Under the pieces are notes generated by a model, which saw only the letters and a list, made by a program, of their open reading frames with translations, was not told where the DNA came from and ran no database searches. Positions 43,341 through 51,438 of a DNA stretch of 64,000 bases are shown in pieces. Every line of letters starts with the position of its first letter. Position 1 is the stretch's first letter. Position numbers and translations under genes: made by a program. Origin of the DNA: Porphyromonas sp. oral taxon 275 (lineage in GTDB: Bacteria > Bacteroidota > Bacteroidia > Bacteroidales > Porphyromonadaceae); the NCBI RefSeq assembly GCF_018127745.1, contig NZ_CP072333.1, positions 930,001 through 994,000 of the forward strand. The letters are read 5' to 3'.

Positions 43341-44033
43341 ATGATGACCGGGACGAACACGCAGCTCAAGGCGGGCATCTATACACTGCTGACGCTCTTC
43401 GCGCTCTTCCTGCTGGTCCAGCTGCTGCTGGGAGCCCTCTACATGCTCGTCTCTCCAGGGGCGCTCAGCAGCCCCTCCTCACTCGAGCCTTTGCTCCTCA
43501 TCACAGGCCTCTCCTTCATCACGCCGCTGCTCCTGCTTCCGCAGGGGCGAGCGGCGTTCGCTTTACTACGCCTCCCTCGACTGAGCCGCAGGAAGCTCGG
43601 GCATTGCCTCCTCGCCTCGGCCGCTATCCTCGCGCTGGCCTTCGCCGTCGATGAGCTGGAGTTTCGCCTCTTCTCCTGGCTGGGCTGGGAGCTCAAGGAC
43701 GAAGCGACGGAGCTTATATGCCAGGCGATCAACTCTGGCACGCCTAGGCTAAAGCTGATCCCCTACATATCCCTCCTCCCCGCCTTCGCCGAGGAACTCT
43801 TCTTCCGCGGAGCCGTACAGGGTACCCTAGAGCGCCTAGCTCCCAAGCGGCCACGGCTGGTCTGGGGACTGACGTCGGTACTCTTCGCCCTCATGCACCT
43901 GAGCATCCTCGGCTTTGTCACACGCTCCCTCCTCGGCTATGGCTTCAGCTATCTATGCAGCAGGACGCACAGCCTCTGGCCAGGGATCGCCCTACACGCG
44001 CTCAACAACCTCATCGTACTATACCTACTCTAG
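43341..44033 (+). CDS. CPBP-family intramembrane metalloprotease (CAAX/Abi type)
   Basis: Polytopic membrane protein of 230 residues with hydrophobic segments near 13-38, 48-66, 88-103, 140-160 and 195-230. The Abi motif EELFFRG places E151, E152 and R156; later motifs are LMHLSI and HALNNL, giving the metal-ligand histidines. Substrates in the family range from prenylated proteins to bacteriocin-related peptides, and none can be named here. It lies between rimM (8 bp) and pyrC (18 bp). Confidence 0.85.
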   Translation: MMTGTNTQLKAGIYTLLTLFALFLLVQLLLGALYMLVSPGALSSPSSLEPLLLITGLSFITPLLLLPQGRAAFALLRLPRLSRRKLGHCLLASAAILALAFAVDELEFRLFSWLGWELKDEATELICQAINSGTPRLKLIPYISLLPAFAEELFFRGAVQGTLERLAPKRPRLVWGLTSVLFALMHLSILGFVTRSLLGYGFSYLCSRTHSLWPGIALHALNNLIVLYLL

Positions 44034-44051
44034 CCCAACGCCCCCAAGCTC

Positions 44052-45410
44052 ATGACTACATTACTACAGAATGCCCTGATCATCAACGAAGGGTGCAGCT
44101 ATACCGCCAGCCTCCTCATCCGCGACAGCCTCATCGCAGCCATCTACGAGGGGGAGCACAGCTACCCCGAGGCGCTGGAGCGTGAGGTGGACGAAGTGAT
44201 GGACTGCACGGGGCTATGGCTCCTACCAGGCTGCATCGACGATCAGGTACACTTCCGCGAGCCGGGGCTGACGCACAAGGCGACCATCGAGAGCGAGAGC
44301 CGCGCTGCGCTGGCAGGCGGCACGACCTCTTTCATGGAGATGCCCAATACCAATCCCACCACCACCACCCTCGAGGCCTGGCAGTGGAAGATGGAGCGCG
44401 CTGCCGAGAGCTCCTGGGCCAACTACTCCTTTTTCTTCGGCGGGAGCAACGACAATGCCGACGAGCTCCGACGCATCGACCGCCGCCACACGCCAGGGGT
44501 CAAGCTCTTCCTCGGCTCCTCGACGGGCAACATGCTCGTAGACGATCCCAAGACGCTGGAGCGTATCTTCGGGGAGACGGACCTCGTGATCGCGGCGCAC
44601 TGCGAGCGCGAGGAGATCATCCGTGCCAACCGCCAGCACTACCTCGATACCGTGGGGGCCGAAGGCCTCGACGTGCGCTACCACCCCCTGATCCGTAGCG
44701 AGGAGGCCTGCTACCGCTCCTCGAGCGAAGCGGTAGCACTAGCCACACGCCTCGGCAGCCGCCTACACATCCTGCATATCTCCACAGCACGCGAGCTCTC
44801 ACTCTTCAGAAACGACCTCCCGCTCTCCGAGAAGCGCATCACCGCCGAGGCCTGTGTGCACCACCTCGTCTTCTCCGATAGAGACTACGAGCACCTAGGC
44901 AATCGCATCAAGTGGAACCCCGCCGTCAAGCGCCTAGAGGACCGCGAGGCCCTACGTGCCGCCGTGGCCTCGGGGCTCATAGATGTCGTCGCTACGGACC
45001 ATGCCCCCCACCTCCTGAGCGAGAAGGAGGGCAACTGCCTCACGGCTGCCAGCGGGGGGCCGCTGACGCAGCACGCACTCGTCGCCATGCTCGATCTAGC
45101 GGCCGAAGGGCTCTTCAGCCGTGAGCTCGTCGTCGAGCGCATGGCACATGCCCCAGCGCGGCTCTTCGACGTCGACCGCCGCGGCTTCGTCCGAGAGGGC
45201 TACTTCGCCGACCTCGTGCTGGTGGATCCGCAGCGCCCCACCCTGGTCACACCAGCCTCCATCCTCTCCAAGTGCGGCTGGTCGCCCTTCGAGGGGCATA
45301 GCTTCGGGCACAGCATCGCGGCCACCTTCGTCAACGGCTGCTGTGCCTGGCGCGGGGGCGAGCTCTCTCAGGAGCGCCCCGAGGCACATGCCTTGACCTT
45401 CAACCACTGA
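44052..45410 (+). CDS. pyrC: Dihydroorotase
   Basis: Zinc amidohydrolase that closes carbamoyl aspartate to dihydroorotate. The class I type of 452 residues has [17 protein letters not shown] with the metal His pair, [34 protein letters not shown], and [15 protein letters not shown] with the catalytic Asp. It belongs to the pgi operon rather than the pyrKD cluster. Confidence 0.95.
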   Translation: MTTLLQNALIINEGCSYTASLLIRDSLIAAIYEGEHSYPEALEREVDEVMDCTGLWLLPGCIDDQVHFREPGLTHKATIESESRAALAGGTTSFMEMPNTNPTTTTLEAWQWKMERAAESSWANYSFFFGGSNDNADELRRIDRRHTPGVKLFLGSSTGNMLVDDPKTLERIFGETDLVIAAHCEREEIIRANRQHYLDTVGAEGLDVRYHPLIRSEEACYRSSSEAVALATRLGSRLHILHISTARELSLFRNDLPLSEKRITAEACVHHLVFSDRDYEHLGNRIKWNPAVKRLEDREALRAAVASGLIDVVATDHAPHLLSEKEGNCLTAASGGPLTQHALVAMLDLAAEGLFSRELVVERMAHAPARLFDVDRRGFVREGYFADLVLVDPQRPTLVTPASILSKCGWSPFEGHSFGHSIAATFVNGCCAWRGGELSQERPEAHALTFNH

Positions 45411-45435
45411 CCTTAGAGCCCCATCCCGATATACC

Positions 45436-45984
45436 ATGTCCACACTCCCTCGCATCCCCTGCCGCGCGCTACGTCCTGGCGAGCGCCTGCAGGACTTCGT
45501 CGCCTTCGACTTCGAGACGGCGACCTACCAGCAGATGCCTTGCTCGCTAGGCATCACCCACGTCGTCCATGGGCAGATCCGATCCAGCTTCTCCCAGCTT
45601 ATCCAGCCCCCAGAGAACCGCTTCGATGAGGCGCTGACGAGGATCCACGGCATACGCCCCGAGCATACCAAGGACGCCCTCGAGTGGCCTGCCCTCTGGC
45701 ACATCCTCGCACCCTACTTCGAGTCGCACCTGCCGCTGGTGGCGCACAACGCCCCTTTTGACCTCGGCGTCCTCACCAAGGCCTGCCTCCACTACGAGCT
45801 GACGCCACCGAGCCTCGACCTCGTCTACTGCACCTACAAGACGACCAAGATCCGCCTGGCGAAGTGGATCGCCCACCTCAACCTCCGTGAGGAGGATCAC
45901 CACGAGGCGGCCTTTGACTCCAAGGTCTGCGCGCTCCTCGCTCTGGAGTACCAGCGCGACCCCAGCCTAGGCGGACTCATCTAG
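45436..45984 (+). CDS. DEDDh 3'-5' exonuclease (DnaQ-like)
   Basis: A 182-residue stand-alone exonuclease domain. The acidic residues lie in FVAFDFETATY (Exo I: D, E), VAHNAPFDLGVL (Exo II: D) and DHHEAAFDSKVCALL (Exo III: H and D). It is similar to the proofreading subunit of DNA polymerase III but is not attached to a polymerase. It could proofread, or trim DNA or RNA ends. It is last in the pgi operon, followed by a hairpin. Confidence 0.88.
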   Translation: MSTLPRIPCRALRPGERLQDFVAFDFETATYQQMPCSLGITHVVHGQIRSSFSQLIQPPENRFDEALTRIHGIRPEHTKDALEWPALWHILAPYFESHLPLVAHNAPFDLGVLTKACLHYELTPPSLDLVYCTYKTTKIRLAKWIAHLNLREEDHHEAAFDSKVCALLALEYQRDPSLGGLI

Positions 45985-46026
45985 CTAGGCTAAGGCTGCC
46001 TAAGGCCTGCCTTGCTCGACTAACTA

Positions 46027-46067
46027 AGTCCCCCACGTCTAGTCTCAGAGGCTGGACGTGGGGGACT
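46027..46067 (+). terminator. Hairpin terminator of the pgi operon
   Basis: Perfect 13-bp arms AGTCCCCCACGTC (46027-46039) and GACGTGGGGGACT (46055-46067), 42 bp after the exonuclease stop. Confidence 0.78.
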
Positions 46068-46165
46068 GCTTCGCTAGCTATAGCGAACAATAAGCCACAC
46101 AAGCTATTATATAGTAGTAAGGCGCTAAGTAGAGCGTCCTGATACGCAACTCTAAGAACGATTCA

Positions 46166-46855
46166 ATGCAACACGCTAAGCGCTACAAGGCGCTACTCCT
46201 CGACGTAGACAATACGCTACTGTCCTTCCGCCCCTCCTCCGAGGCCGCCCTTAGGAAGGCCTTCCAGATCCATCACCTGCCCTACGAGGACGTCTACTAC
46301 GAAGTCTTCTACTGGGTGGGCGAAGTGCTGTGGGAGCAGCAGCGACGGGAGCGTCTGTCGGTCGATGAGATACGCACGCTGATCTTCCCCCGACTCCTCT
46401 CCGCCATCGGGATAGAGGCCGACGGGAATGCGCTTAGTGATACCTTCCACCTCCAGCTACACGAGGAGGCCGTGCCCGAGCCTGGTGCCGTCGAGACGAT
46501 CGCCAAGCTCAGCGAGCGCTACCAGCTCTACGTGGCCTCCAATGGCGTCCTAGAGATGCAGCGCTCACGCCTCGAGATCGCAGGACTAGCGAACTACTTC
46601 ACCGACCTCTTTGTCTCAGACGACATCGGTGCGGAGAAGCCCTCGGAGCGCTTCTTCCACGAGGCAATGCGCCGCAGCAAGACTGAGCCCAGGGAACTCC
46701 TCTTCGTGGGGGATAGCATCGAGGCCGATATGATAGGCGCTGCCCGCTCGGGGATCGACCGCTGCTGGTACAATCCGCAGCAGCTCACTGCCCCTGCCCG
46801 CCCCAAGCTCAACTACACCATCACCGCCCTGAGCGAACTGCCGCGTATCCTCTAG
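46166..46855 (+). CDS. HAD-superfamily hydrolase, YjjG type
   Basis: Small phosphatase of 229 residues. HAD motif I is LLLDVDNTLLSF with the nucleophile Asp, motif II is in YVASNGV, and motifs III and IV are EKPSERFFHEA and FVGDSIEADMIGA. The layout matches YjjG/YfnB nucleotidases acting on dUMP, dTMP or non-canonical nucleotides; the substrate is inferred from the family. It is a single gene, and repeat array F begins 19 bp after its stop. Confidence 0.88.
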   Translation: MQHAKRYKALLLDVDNTLLSFRPSSEAALRKAFQIHHLPYEDVYYEVFYWVGEVLWEQQRRERLSVDEIRTLIFPRLLSAIGIEADGNALSDTFHLQLHEEAVPEPGAVETIAKLSERYQLYVASNGVLEMQRSRLEIAGLANYFTDLFVSDDIGAEKPSERFFHEAMRRSKTEPRELLFVGDSIEADMIGAARSGIDRCWYNPQQLTAPARPKLNYTITALSELPRIL

Positions 46856-46873
46856 GCATAGGGCTGAGGCTCC

Positions 46874-46957
46874 CTCAGGGATATCCATCAGAGCGCTGAG
46901 GGACGTCCGTGGCGCGCCCCAGGGATATCAGTCAGCCCCCTGAGGGATAGCCTTCAC
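46874..46957. repeat. 22-bp-period palindromic repeat array F (4 units)
   Basis: Units at 46874-46891 (CTCAGGGATATCCATCAG), 46896-46913 (CTGAGGGACGTCCGTGGC), 46918-46935 (CCCAGGGATATCAGTCAG) and 46940-46957, exactly 22 bp apart, with spacers AGCG, GCGC and CCCC. It lies in a gap between convergent genes, close behind the HAD gene. Confidence 0.86.
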
Positions 46958-47202
46958 AGAGCTAAGCTAAGGCAGTCGCCTTGCTGCGCTCCTTAGCAGC
47001 CTATCCTAAGGCACTCGGGCTGGATGCTAGAGGCTTCGTGCTGAGCGCTACAGCCGTAGGGAGGCGAGGTCGGCTAGACTGAGCCCCTTGACCTGCTCTG
47101 CCTGATGCCCAAGGAAGCGCACAGACCTAGCATAGCCCGCCTAAGCCTTCCCTGCGGGTGAAGCGATAGCGCTGCCTCAGCGCCTCGTGCACCCTAGAAA
47201 AG
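46958..47202. other. Remainder of the gap before the GH84 terminator
   Basis: GC-rich sequence with no open frame, promoter or repeat that I could support. Confidence 0.35.
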
Positions 47203-47268
47203 AATAGACCAGAGCCCCAGCACTCCCCCACCGTACGATGAAGGGGAGCGCTGGGGCTCCGGTCTATT
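47203..47268 (-). terminator. Long hairpin terminator after the GH84 gene
   Basis: Arms at 47203-47228 and 47243-47268 pair at 23 of 26 positions (core GAGCCCCAGC/GCTGGGGCTC). On the minus strand CTTTTCT follows. It lies 21 bp after the stop. Confidence 0.85.
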
Positions 47269-47288
47269 GCTAAGCTAAGCCTGGGAAC

Positions 47289-49505
47289 TTAGCGCTGCGG
47301 GACGAACTCGAAGATATAGTCCTCGGGGCGTGCCTCGCGTCGGTAGTGGATGCGTAGCTTGCCCTCCTTAGTGACGGCCCACATGTAGCCGAGCTTATCG
47401 AGGGAGTTCTGCAGAGCGAAGTGACCCTGAGCGTCCTTATGCAGGGTGAAGCACTCCTTCGTCAGGTCGGCCTGCTGCAGGAGCTTGAAGTCCGTAGTCA
47501 CGATACGCTGATCCTGAGCCGAGCGCATGGTGTAGCGCCCCGCCGCATTGTCGTAGCTGAGCAGCCAGAGCTGACGCTGAGGATTGATGCTATCGAGCTC
47601 GGCGACGATCTGAAGGCCCTGCTTGGGATCCATGCTGTTGGAGAGATAGCCACCTGCTACACGGATGAGGTACTTGCCCTCCTCAAGGGGAGGCTGAGGC
47701 AGCAGCTGTGCCTGGTAGCCGAAGCCCTTACGGTAGTCGGCATAGAGCTCACGCTTGAGTTGTGCAAGGAAGGGGGCGAGCACCGCATCGGCTGGCTTGG
47801 GGAAGGGGGCGTTGATCGAGCCCTTGAAGTCACGCGAGCGGATGGCACCCTGCAGGGCCTCCAGCACCTGCAGCTGCTTGAAGCGCTCGATGAAGCCCGT
47901 GCTGTCCTTAGCCGCGAGGAGGCGCTGCATGTCGATCAGCACCTTGCCCTGACGTGCCATGTACTGGTAGACCTCGAGCCAAGGCTTGAGCTCCTCCTGC
48001 ATGTCCGCATTGTGCTTGTCTGCCAGTAGCGTCGCTGCATCCTGCTCCATACGATCGAAGTGCTGCCCCAGGGCCTGACGCAGCTCGTCCGTCACCGAGC
48101 CCGCACTATAGGCAGCCTTGTACTGCTCTACGATGGGGCGTAGGTCTAGGGACTCCCCCTCGATGCGGAAGCGGTGACCATTCGTCCCTGGGTCGACATT
48201 ATCCAGCGCGAAGCGGCGGAAGGCCTCCGTATTCTTGGGATAGAGGTAGCGCGTAGCCTCACGCCAAGAGCGATCGGCATCGTAGTCCTGCATATTCCAC
48301 AGGTAATCCGCTACGGCGAAGACACCCACCTTAGAGGCCTCGGCGTACTCCATGGGGTTGGAGACAAAGCCGCTGAAGAGTGGAGCCAGGTCCTGCTCGT
48401 TGCCCTTCATCGGCCCGAGTAGCAGGTGGTCGACGGCGAAGTCAGAGACGGGATAGTTCAGCCATACGTAGCCCTTGCGGCGTATGCGGCTATTGACGTA
48501 CTCCATCGTCTTACGGTCGATCATCGTCACCACGGTCTTCCCCGTCCACATGATATGGATCTCGGGATCCATCGTCTGCCCCAGGATGTCGAGGTAGCCA
48601 CCGCGTGCCCAGGCTTGGTTGTACTGCGTGGGGCAGAGGATGAGCGACTTGACCTGCATCCCTGCATTTGGGAAGTAGCGCCACAGGTAGTTGAGGAGCT
48701 CAGCCTGGTGGCGTGCGCTCTCATCATCGGCACTGATGTCGTCGAAGAAGACCGCGAAGGAGCGCACCCCGAGGCGATATATGTCCTCCAGCTTGCGCAC
48801 GACGGCCTGTCTGTCCTCCTCCGTCCACTTGATGTCTAGCCCCGGATGGATCGCCCAGACGAACTGCACGCCGCGGGCGTGGGCTGCCTGGACGAGCTCC
48901 GCGATGCGCTGACGCTCTCCCTCGGGGTACAGCTCACGCCACTTCTCTCTGTGGTAGCGGTCGTCCTTAGGCCCATAGATATAGGTATTGAGCTTGGTGT
49001 CGCCGTAGAAGCGGAACTGCTCGAGGCGATTGCGGTGGCTGTAGGGATTGCCGTAGAAGCCCTCAACGACGCCACGCAGGGCCACGTCTGGCCAGTCGGT
49101 GATGGTTGTGGCCTTGAGGCGGGGCTGGTGTAGCAGCTGGCGTAGCGTCTGCAGTCCATAGTAGAGACCGACCGAGTCCACGCCTGCCAGCGTGATGCCC
49201 TGAGGCTTGACCTCCAGGTAGTAGCCCTCGGCCTGCGCGGGGAGCTTAGCCGCGACAGAGGCTACCGCCGCATCCCCCTTGACCCCTAGACGAAGGCGAG
49301 CCTGAGCGAAGATACGCCGCTGCTGCCCGATGTAGGGCATCGTGAGCGTATCGAGCGTGCTGCTGAGGCGGCGCATGATGGGGGTAGAGACACGCACCTG
49401 AGACGAGGCTGTCGTCATCTGCTGCGGCTTCGGGAAGAGCTCGGACTCGGCCGAGAGGAGCGTAGCGCTGCTGAGCGCTAGTGCGATGCTAAGTAGTGTA
49501 CGCAT
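47289..49505 (-). CDS. GH84 family beta-N-acetylglucosaminidase, exported
   Basis: Exo-hexosaminidase using substrate-assisted catalysis, of the family that includes bacterial O-GlcNAcase homologues. A signal peptide (MRTLLSIALALSSATLLSA) leads to the N-terminal GH20b-like domain (about 22-140), the catalytic barrel starting GVVEGFYGNPYS (146-157) with the Asp pair D255-D256 in FAVFFDDISADD, a helical domain, and a C-terminal part (about 600-738) that looks like a beta-trefoil carbohydrate-binding module. ATG 49505 is chosen because the signal peptide starts there; an earlier in-frame start at 49577 lies in the preceding gene. It probably acts on mucin or glycoprotein GlcNAc. Confidence 0.92.
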   Translation of the reverse strand: MRTLLSIALALSSATLLSAESELFPKPQQMTTASSQVRVSTPIMRRLSSTLDTLTMPYIGQQRRIFAQARLRLGVKGDAAVASVAAKLPAQAEGYYLEVKPQGITLAGVDSVGLYYGLQTLRQLLHQPRLKATTITDWPDVALRGVVEGFYGNPYSHRNRLEQFRFYGDTKLNTYIYGPKDDRYHREKWRELYPEGERQRIAELVQAAHARGVQFVWAIHPGLDIKWTEEDRQAVVRKLEDIYRLGVRSFAVFFDDISADDESARHQAELLNYLWRYFPNAGMQVKSLILCPTQYNQAWARGGYLDILGQTMDPEIHIMWTGKTVVTMIDRKTMEYVNSRIRRKGYVWLNYPVSDFAVDHLLLGPMKGNEQDLAPLFSGFVSNPMEYAEASKVGVFAVADYLWNMQDYDADRSWREATRYLYPKNTEAFRRFALDNVDPGTNGHRFRIEGESLDLRPIVEQYKAAYSAGSVTDELRQALGQHFDRMEQDAATLLADKHNADMQEELKPWLEVYQYMARQGKVLIDMQRLLAAKDSTGFIERFKQLQVLEALQGAIRSRDFKGSINAPFPKPADAVLAPFLAQLKRELYADYRKGFGYQAQLLPQPPLEEGKYLIRVAGGYLSNSMDPKQGLQIVAELDSINPQRQLWLLSYDNAAGRYTMRSAQDQRIVTTDFKLLQQADLTKECFTLHKDAQGHFALQNSLDKLGYMWAVTKEGKLRIHYRREARPEDYIFEFVPQR

Positions 49506-49552
49506 AGATGGTAGTTGATTAGGGATAGGCTTATGATGGTATGAGGCATCGA

Positions 49553-50740
49553 TCAGTAGAGGAAGCCGAAGAGCCACACGGGGATGCTCTTATCACGGGT
49601 GAAGTCCCCTTGGCGCAGGGCGTAGTGGCGGTCGCTACGGTAGCGCCCCTCTAGGCTGTCCTCGATCTGCAGGAGCCAGTGGCCGTCGATCTCAAAGAGG
49701 GAGCGGGCCCCGCGAGGCGAGAGGCGGAAGTCATGCTCCTTGCTCAGCTGATTGAAGACGAAAGTACGCAGGTGCTCCCCACGGTCGGGGTGCTCGGGCT
49801 GCAGCACTTGGTAGAGGTTGGGATTGCCTAGGTAGACCTGCGAAGGACGACGCAGCTCGCTGTCGTCCTGCTTGAAGACGGGACGCAGCACACGGGCATC
49901 CGCGAGGTAGCGGATGTAGTTCATCACCGTGAGGCGAGAGGTCTCGATCGCGGCCGCGAGCTGGGAGACATTGAGCGCTGTGTGTGGGGGCTGCTGCGCC
50001 AGCAGGTAGATGAGCTTGCGCAGCTTGTAGAGGAGGCGCTGCTCCAGCTGCTTGATGAAGAGGAGATCCACCTCAAGGGTCATGTTGAGCGTCTTCAGCA
50101 GGTTCTCCGAGTAGAGACGGGGCTCGAGGTGGAAGGGATAGTAGCCGTACTCGAGGTAGCGCTCCAGCCAGAGGTCGGGGTTGAGCGTGCGGGCAAGCTC
50201 TGCCACCAGCTCCTGGGGACGCGTCATGACGTCCTCTAGGCTCACCGCAGGCAGGGCGATACCGCTGTCCAGCTGGATGAATTCTCGTAGCGAGAAGCCC
50301 GCTAGATGGTAGATGGCTGCTAGGCGTGCCAGCTCGGGGTCGTCCTCCTCGAGGTTCATCACCGCCGAGGCCGTGAAGATGATCCGTAGCTCGGGATGGC
50401 GATGGTAGCACTGCTTGAACTCCTCCGTCCAGTTGGGATACTTGAACACCTGGTCTAGGAGCAACGTGCGCCCACCTTGCTCCACGAAGCTATCGACGAA
50501 GCTCCCGAGGGAGTCAACCGTAAAGCAGAACTGGTTGAGGTTGATGTAAAGACACTCCCGCGAGGTCGGGGCATAGTGCCGACGGGCGTAATCGAGCAGG
50601 AAGGTGGTCTTCCCTACTCCACGTGACCCACGTATCCCGATGATACGCTGGCTCCAGTCAATCTCCTCCATGAGCGAGCGCTGCAGCCCCCGACGGGTAT
50701 GCCTCAGCAGGTACTCATGCGTGCGGTATAAATGATCCAC
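49553..50740 (-). CDS. AAA ATPase with DUF4143-type C-terminus
   Basis: A 395-residue P-loop ATPase of the AAA_14/DUF4143 group. Walker A is GSRGVGKTT (38-46), Walker B is in RTLLLDQVFKYP (about 92-103), and a sensor-like IIFTASA follows. The C-terminal half has a winged-helix part (ALNVSQLAAAIETSRLTVMNYI) and a PD-(D/E)XK-like region expected around FVFNQLSKEH to the end. Such proteins are common in Bacteroidota; none has a well-settled role. It lies 47 bp upstream of the GH84 gene on the same strand. Confidence 0.85.
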   Translation of the reverse strand: MDHLYRTHEYLLRHTRRGLQRSLMEEIDWSQRIIGIRGSRGVGKTTFLLDYARRHYAPTSRECLYINLNQFCFTVDSLGSFVDSFVEQGGRTLLLDQVFKYPNWTEEFKQCYHRHPELRIIFTASAVMNLEEDDPELARLAAIYHLAGFSLREFIQLDSGIALPAVSLEDVMTRPQELVAELARTLNPDLWLERYLEYGYYPFHLEPRLYSENLLKTLNMTLEVDLLFIKQLEQRLLYKLRKLIYLLAQQPPHTALNVSQLAAAIETSRLTVMNYIRYLADARVLRPVFKQDDSELRRPSQVYLGNPNLYQVLQPEHPDRGEHLRTFVFNQLSKEHDFRLSPRGARSLFEIDGHWLLQIEDSLEGRYRSDRHYALRQGDFTRDKSIPVWLFGFLY

Positions 50741-50817
50741 TCGGTCTTAAAGCATTAGCATCTAGTACTACGGCTCATCCCTGACCCTTGAGGGAGCAGA
50801 CTGAAAAGCCGACAAGA

Positions 50818-50825
50818 CAAAAATA
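50818..50825 (-). promoter_or_regulatory. -7 element for the AAA ATPase gene
   Basis: The minus strand reads TATTTTTG, 77 bp upstream of the ATG. The rest of the gap up to 50990 shows no gene. Confidence 0.45.
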
Positions 50826-50990
50826 CGCCTTTCCCCCCGAATAACCAGTACTTGCCGCTCTTTATCGTGACAGCTGCCTCCAAGCCTCCCTCTCCCCCGC
50901 TACAGAAGGCTGCTCCTCCCCTAGGGGCAAGGCCGCCTCAGAGCATACTAAGGTGACCCCAGCGGGAAGGCAAGACCTCCCTCAAACGCA

Positions 50991-51023
50991 GAGAGGCCAC
51001 CCAGCTGAGCTGGGTAGCCTCTC
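50991..51023 (-). terminator. Hairpin terminator after the 54-residue membrane protein gene
   Basis: Arms GAGAGGCCACCCAGC (50991-51005) and GCTGGGTAGCCTCTC (51009-51023) pair at 14 of 15 positions with a 3-base loop. Confidence 0.78.
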
Positions 51024-51056
51024 CCTATACCTTTCTACAGATCTTACTACAAGCGC

Positions 51057-51221
51057 CTAAGCCTTCTTCGACATCACGATGTGACCGAGGTAGCCAAGGA
51101 CTACGAGCACGAGCCCGATGCCAAGGTAGGTATTAGCGTTCTCTACCTGATCAGTGAAGTAAGTGAAGATCTGGAGCAAGGCTCCGATGAGCATAACGAT
51201 GATGCCGAGATACTGCTTCAT
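51057..51221 (-). CDS. Small two-helix membrane protein, 54 residues
   Basis: Reading from the ATG at 51219-51221, the protein begins MKQYLGIIVMLIGALLQIFT and ends GYLGHIVMSKKA. Two hydrophobic segments (about 4-21 and 33-50) flank a short polar loop (DQVENANT), giving a hairpin in the inner membrane with a basic C-terminus. It has its own -7-like box and a strong terminator, so it looks like a true single-gene unit. Proteins of this shape and size occur widely in Bacteroidota as uncharacterised proteins. No function can be given. Confidence 0.8.
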   Translation of the reverse strand: MKQYLGIIVMLIGALLQIFTYFTDQVENANTYLGIGLVLVVLGYLGHIVMSKKA

Positions 51222-51263
51222 AAACGTCTCTGTGTATTATGTTGATTACTTATTCTATACCTG

Positions 51264-51270
51264 CAAAGTA
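51264..51270 (-). promoter_or_regulatory. Possible -7 element for the small membrane protein gene
   Basis: The minus strand reads TACTTTG preceded by CG, the same shortened form as in front of cdd, 42 bp before the ATG. Confidence 0.4.
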
Positions 51271-51369
51271 CGCAATAATTTGCCAAATAACGAAATCCTC
51301 CCGCTGCCCCAGGGGGCCCCCTAGGCTATCCCTTTAGTTCTAAGGGCACTAGAGGGTCGATATAAGGGA

Positions 51370-51405
51370 GGCGCCTGGGGCTGACTGCTTGCAGCCCCAG
51401 GCGCC
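51370..51405 (-). terminator. Hairpin terminator after pnp
   Basis: Perfect arms GGCGCCTGGGGCTG (51370-51383) and CAGCCCCAGGCGCC (51392-51405), 33 bp after the stop. Confidence 0.82.
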
Positions 51406-51438
51406 TGGCCTAGGATAATCCAATCGTGTCGCGGGCGA

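Noticed and set aside
45985..46165. Search for a tRNA or other RNA gene in the gaps
   Set aside because: No cloverleaf or T-arm motif could be recognised in this or the other gaps; only hairpin terminators were found.
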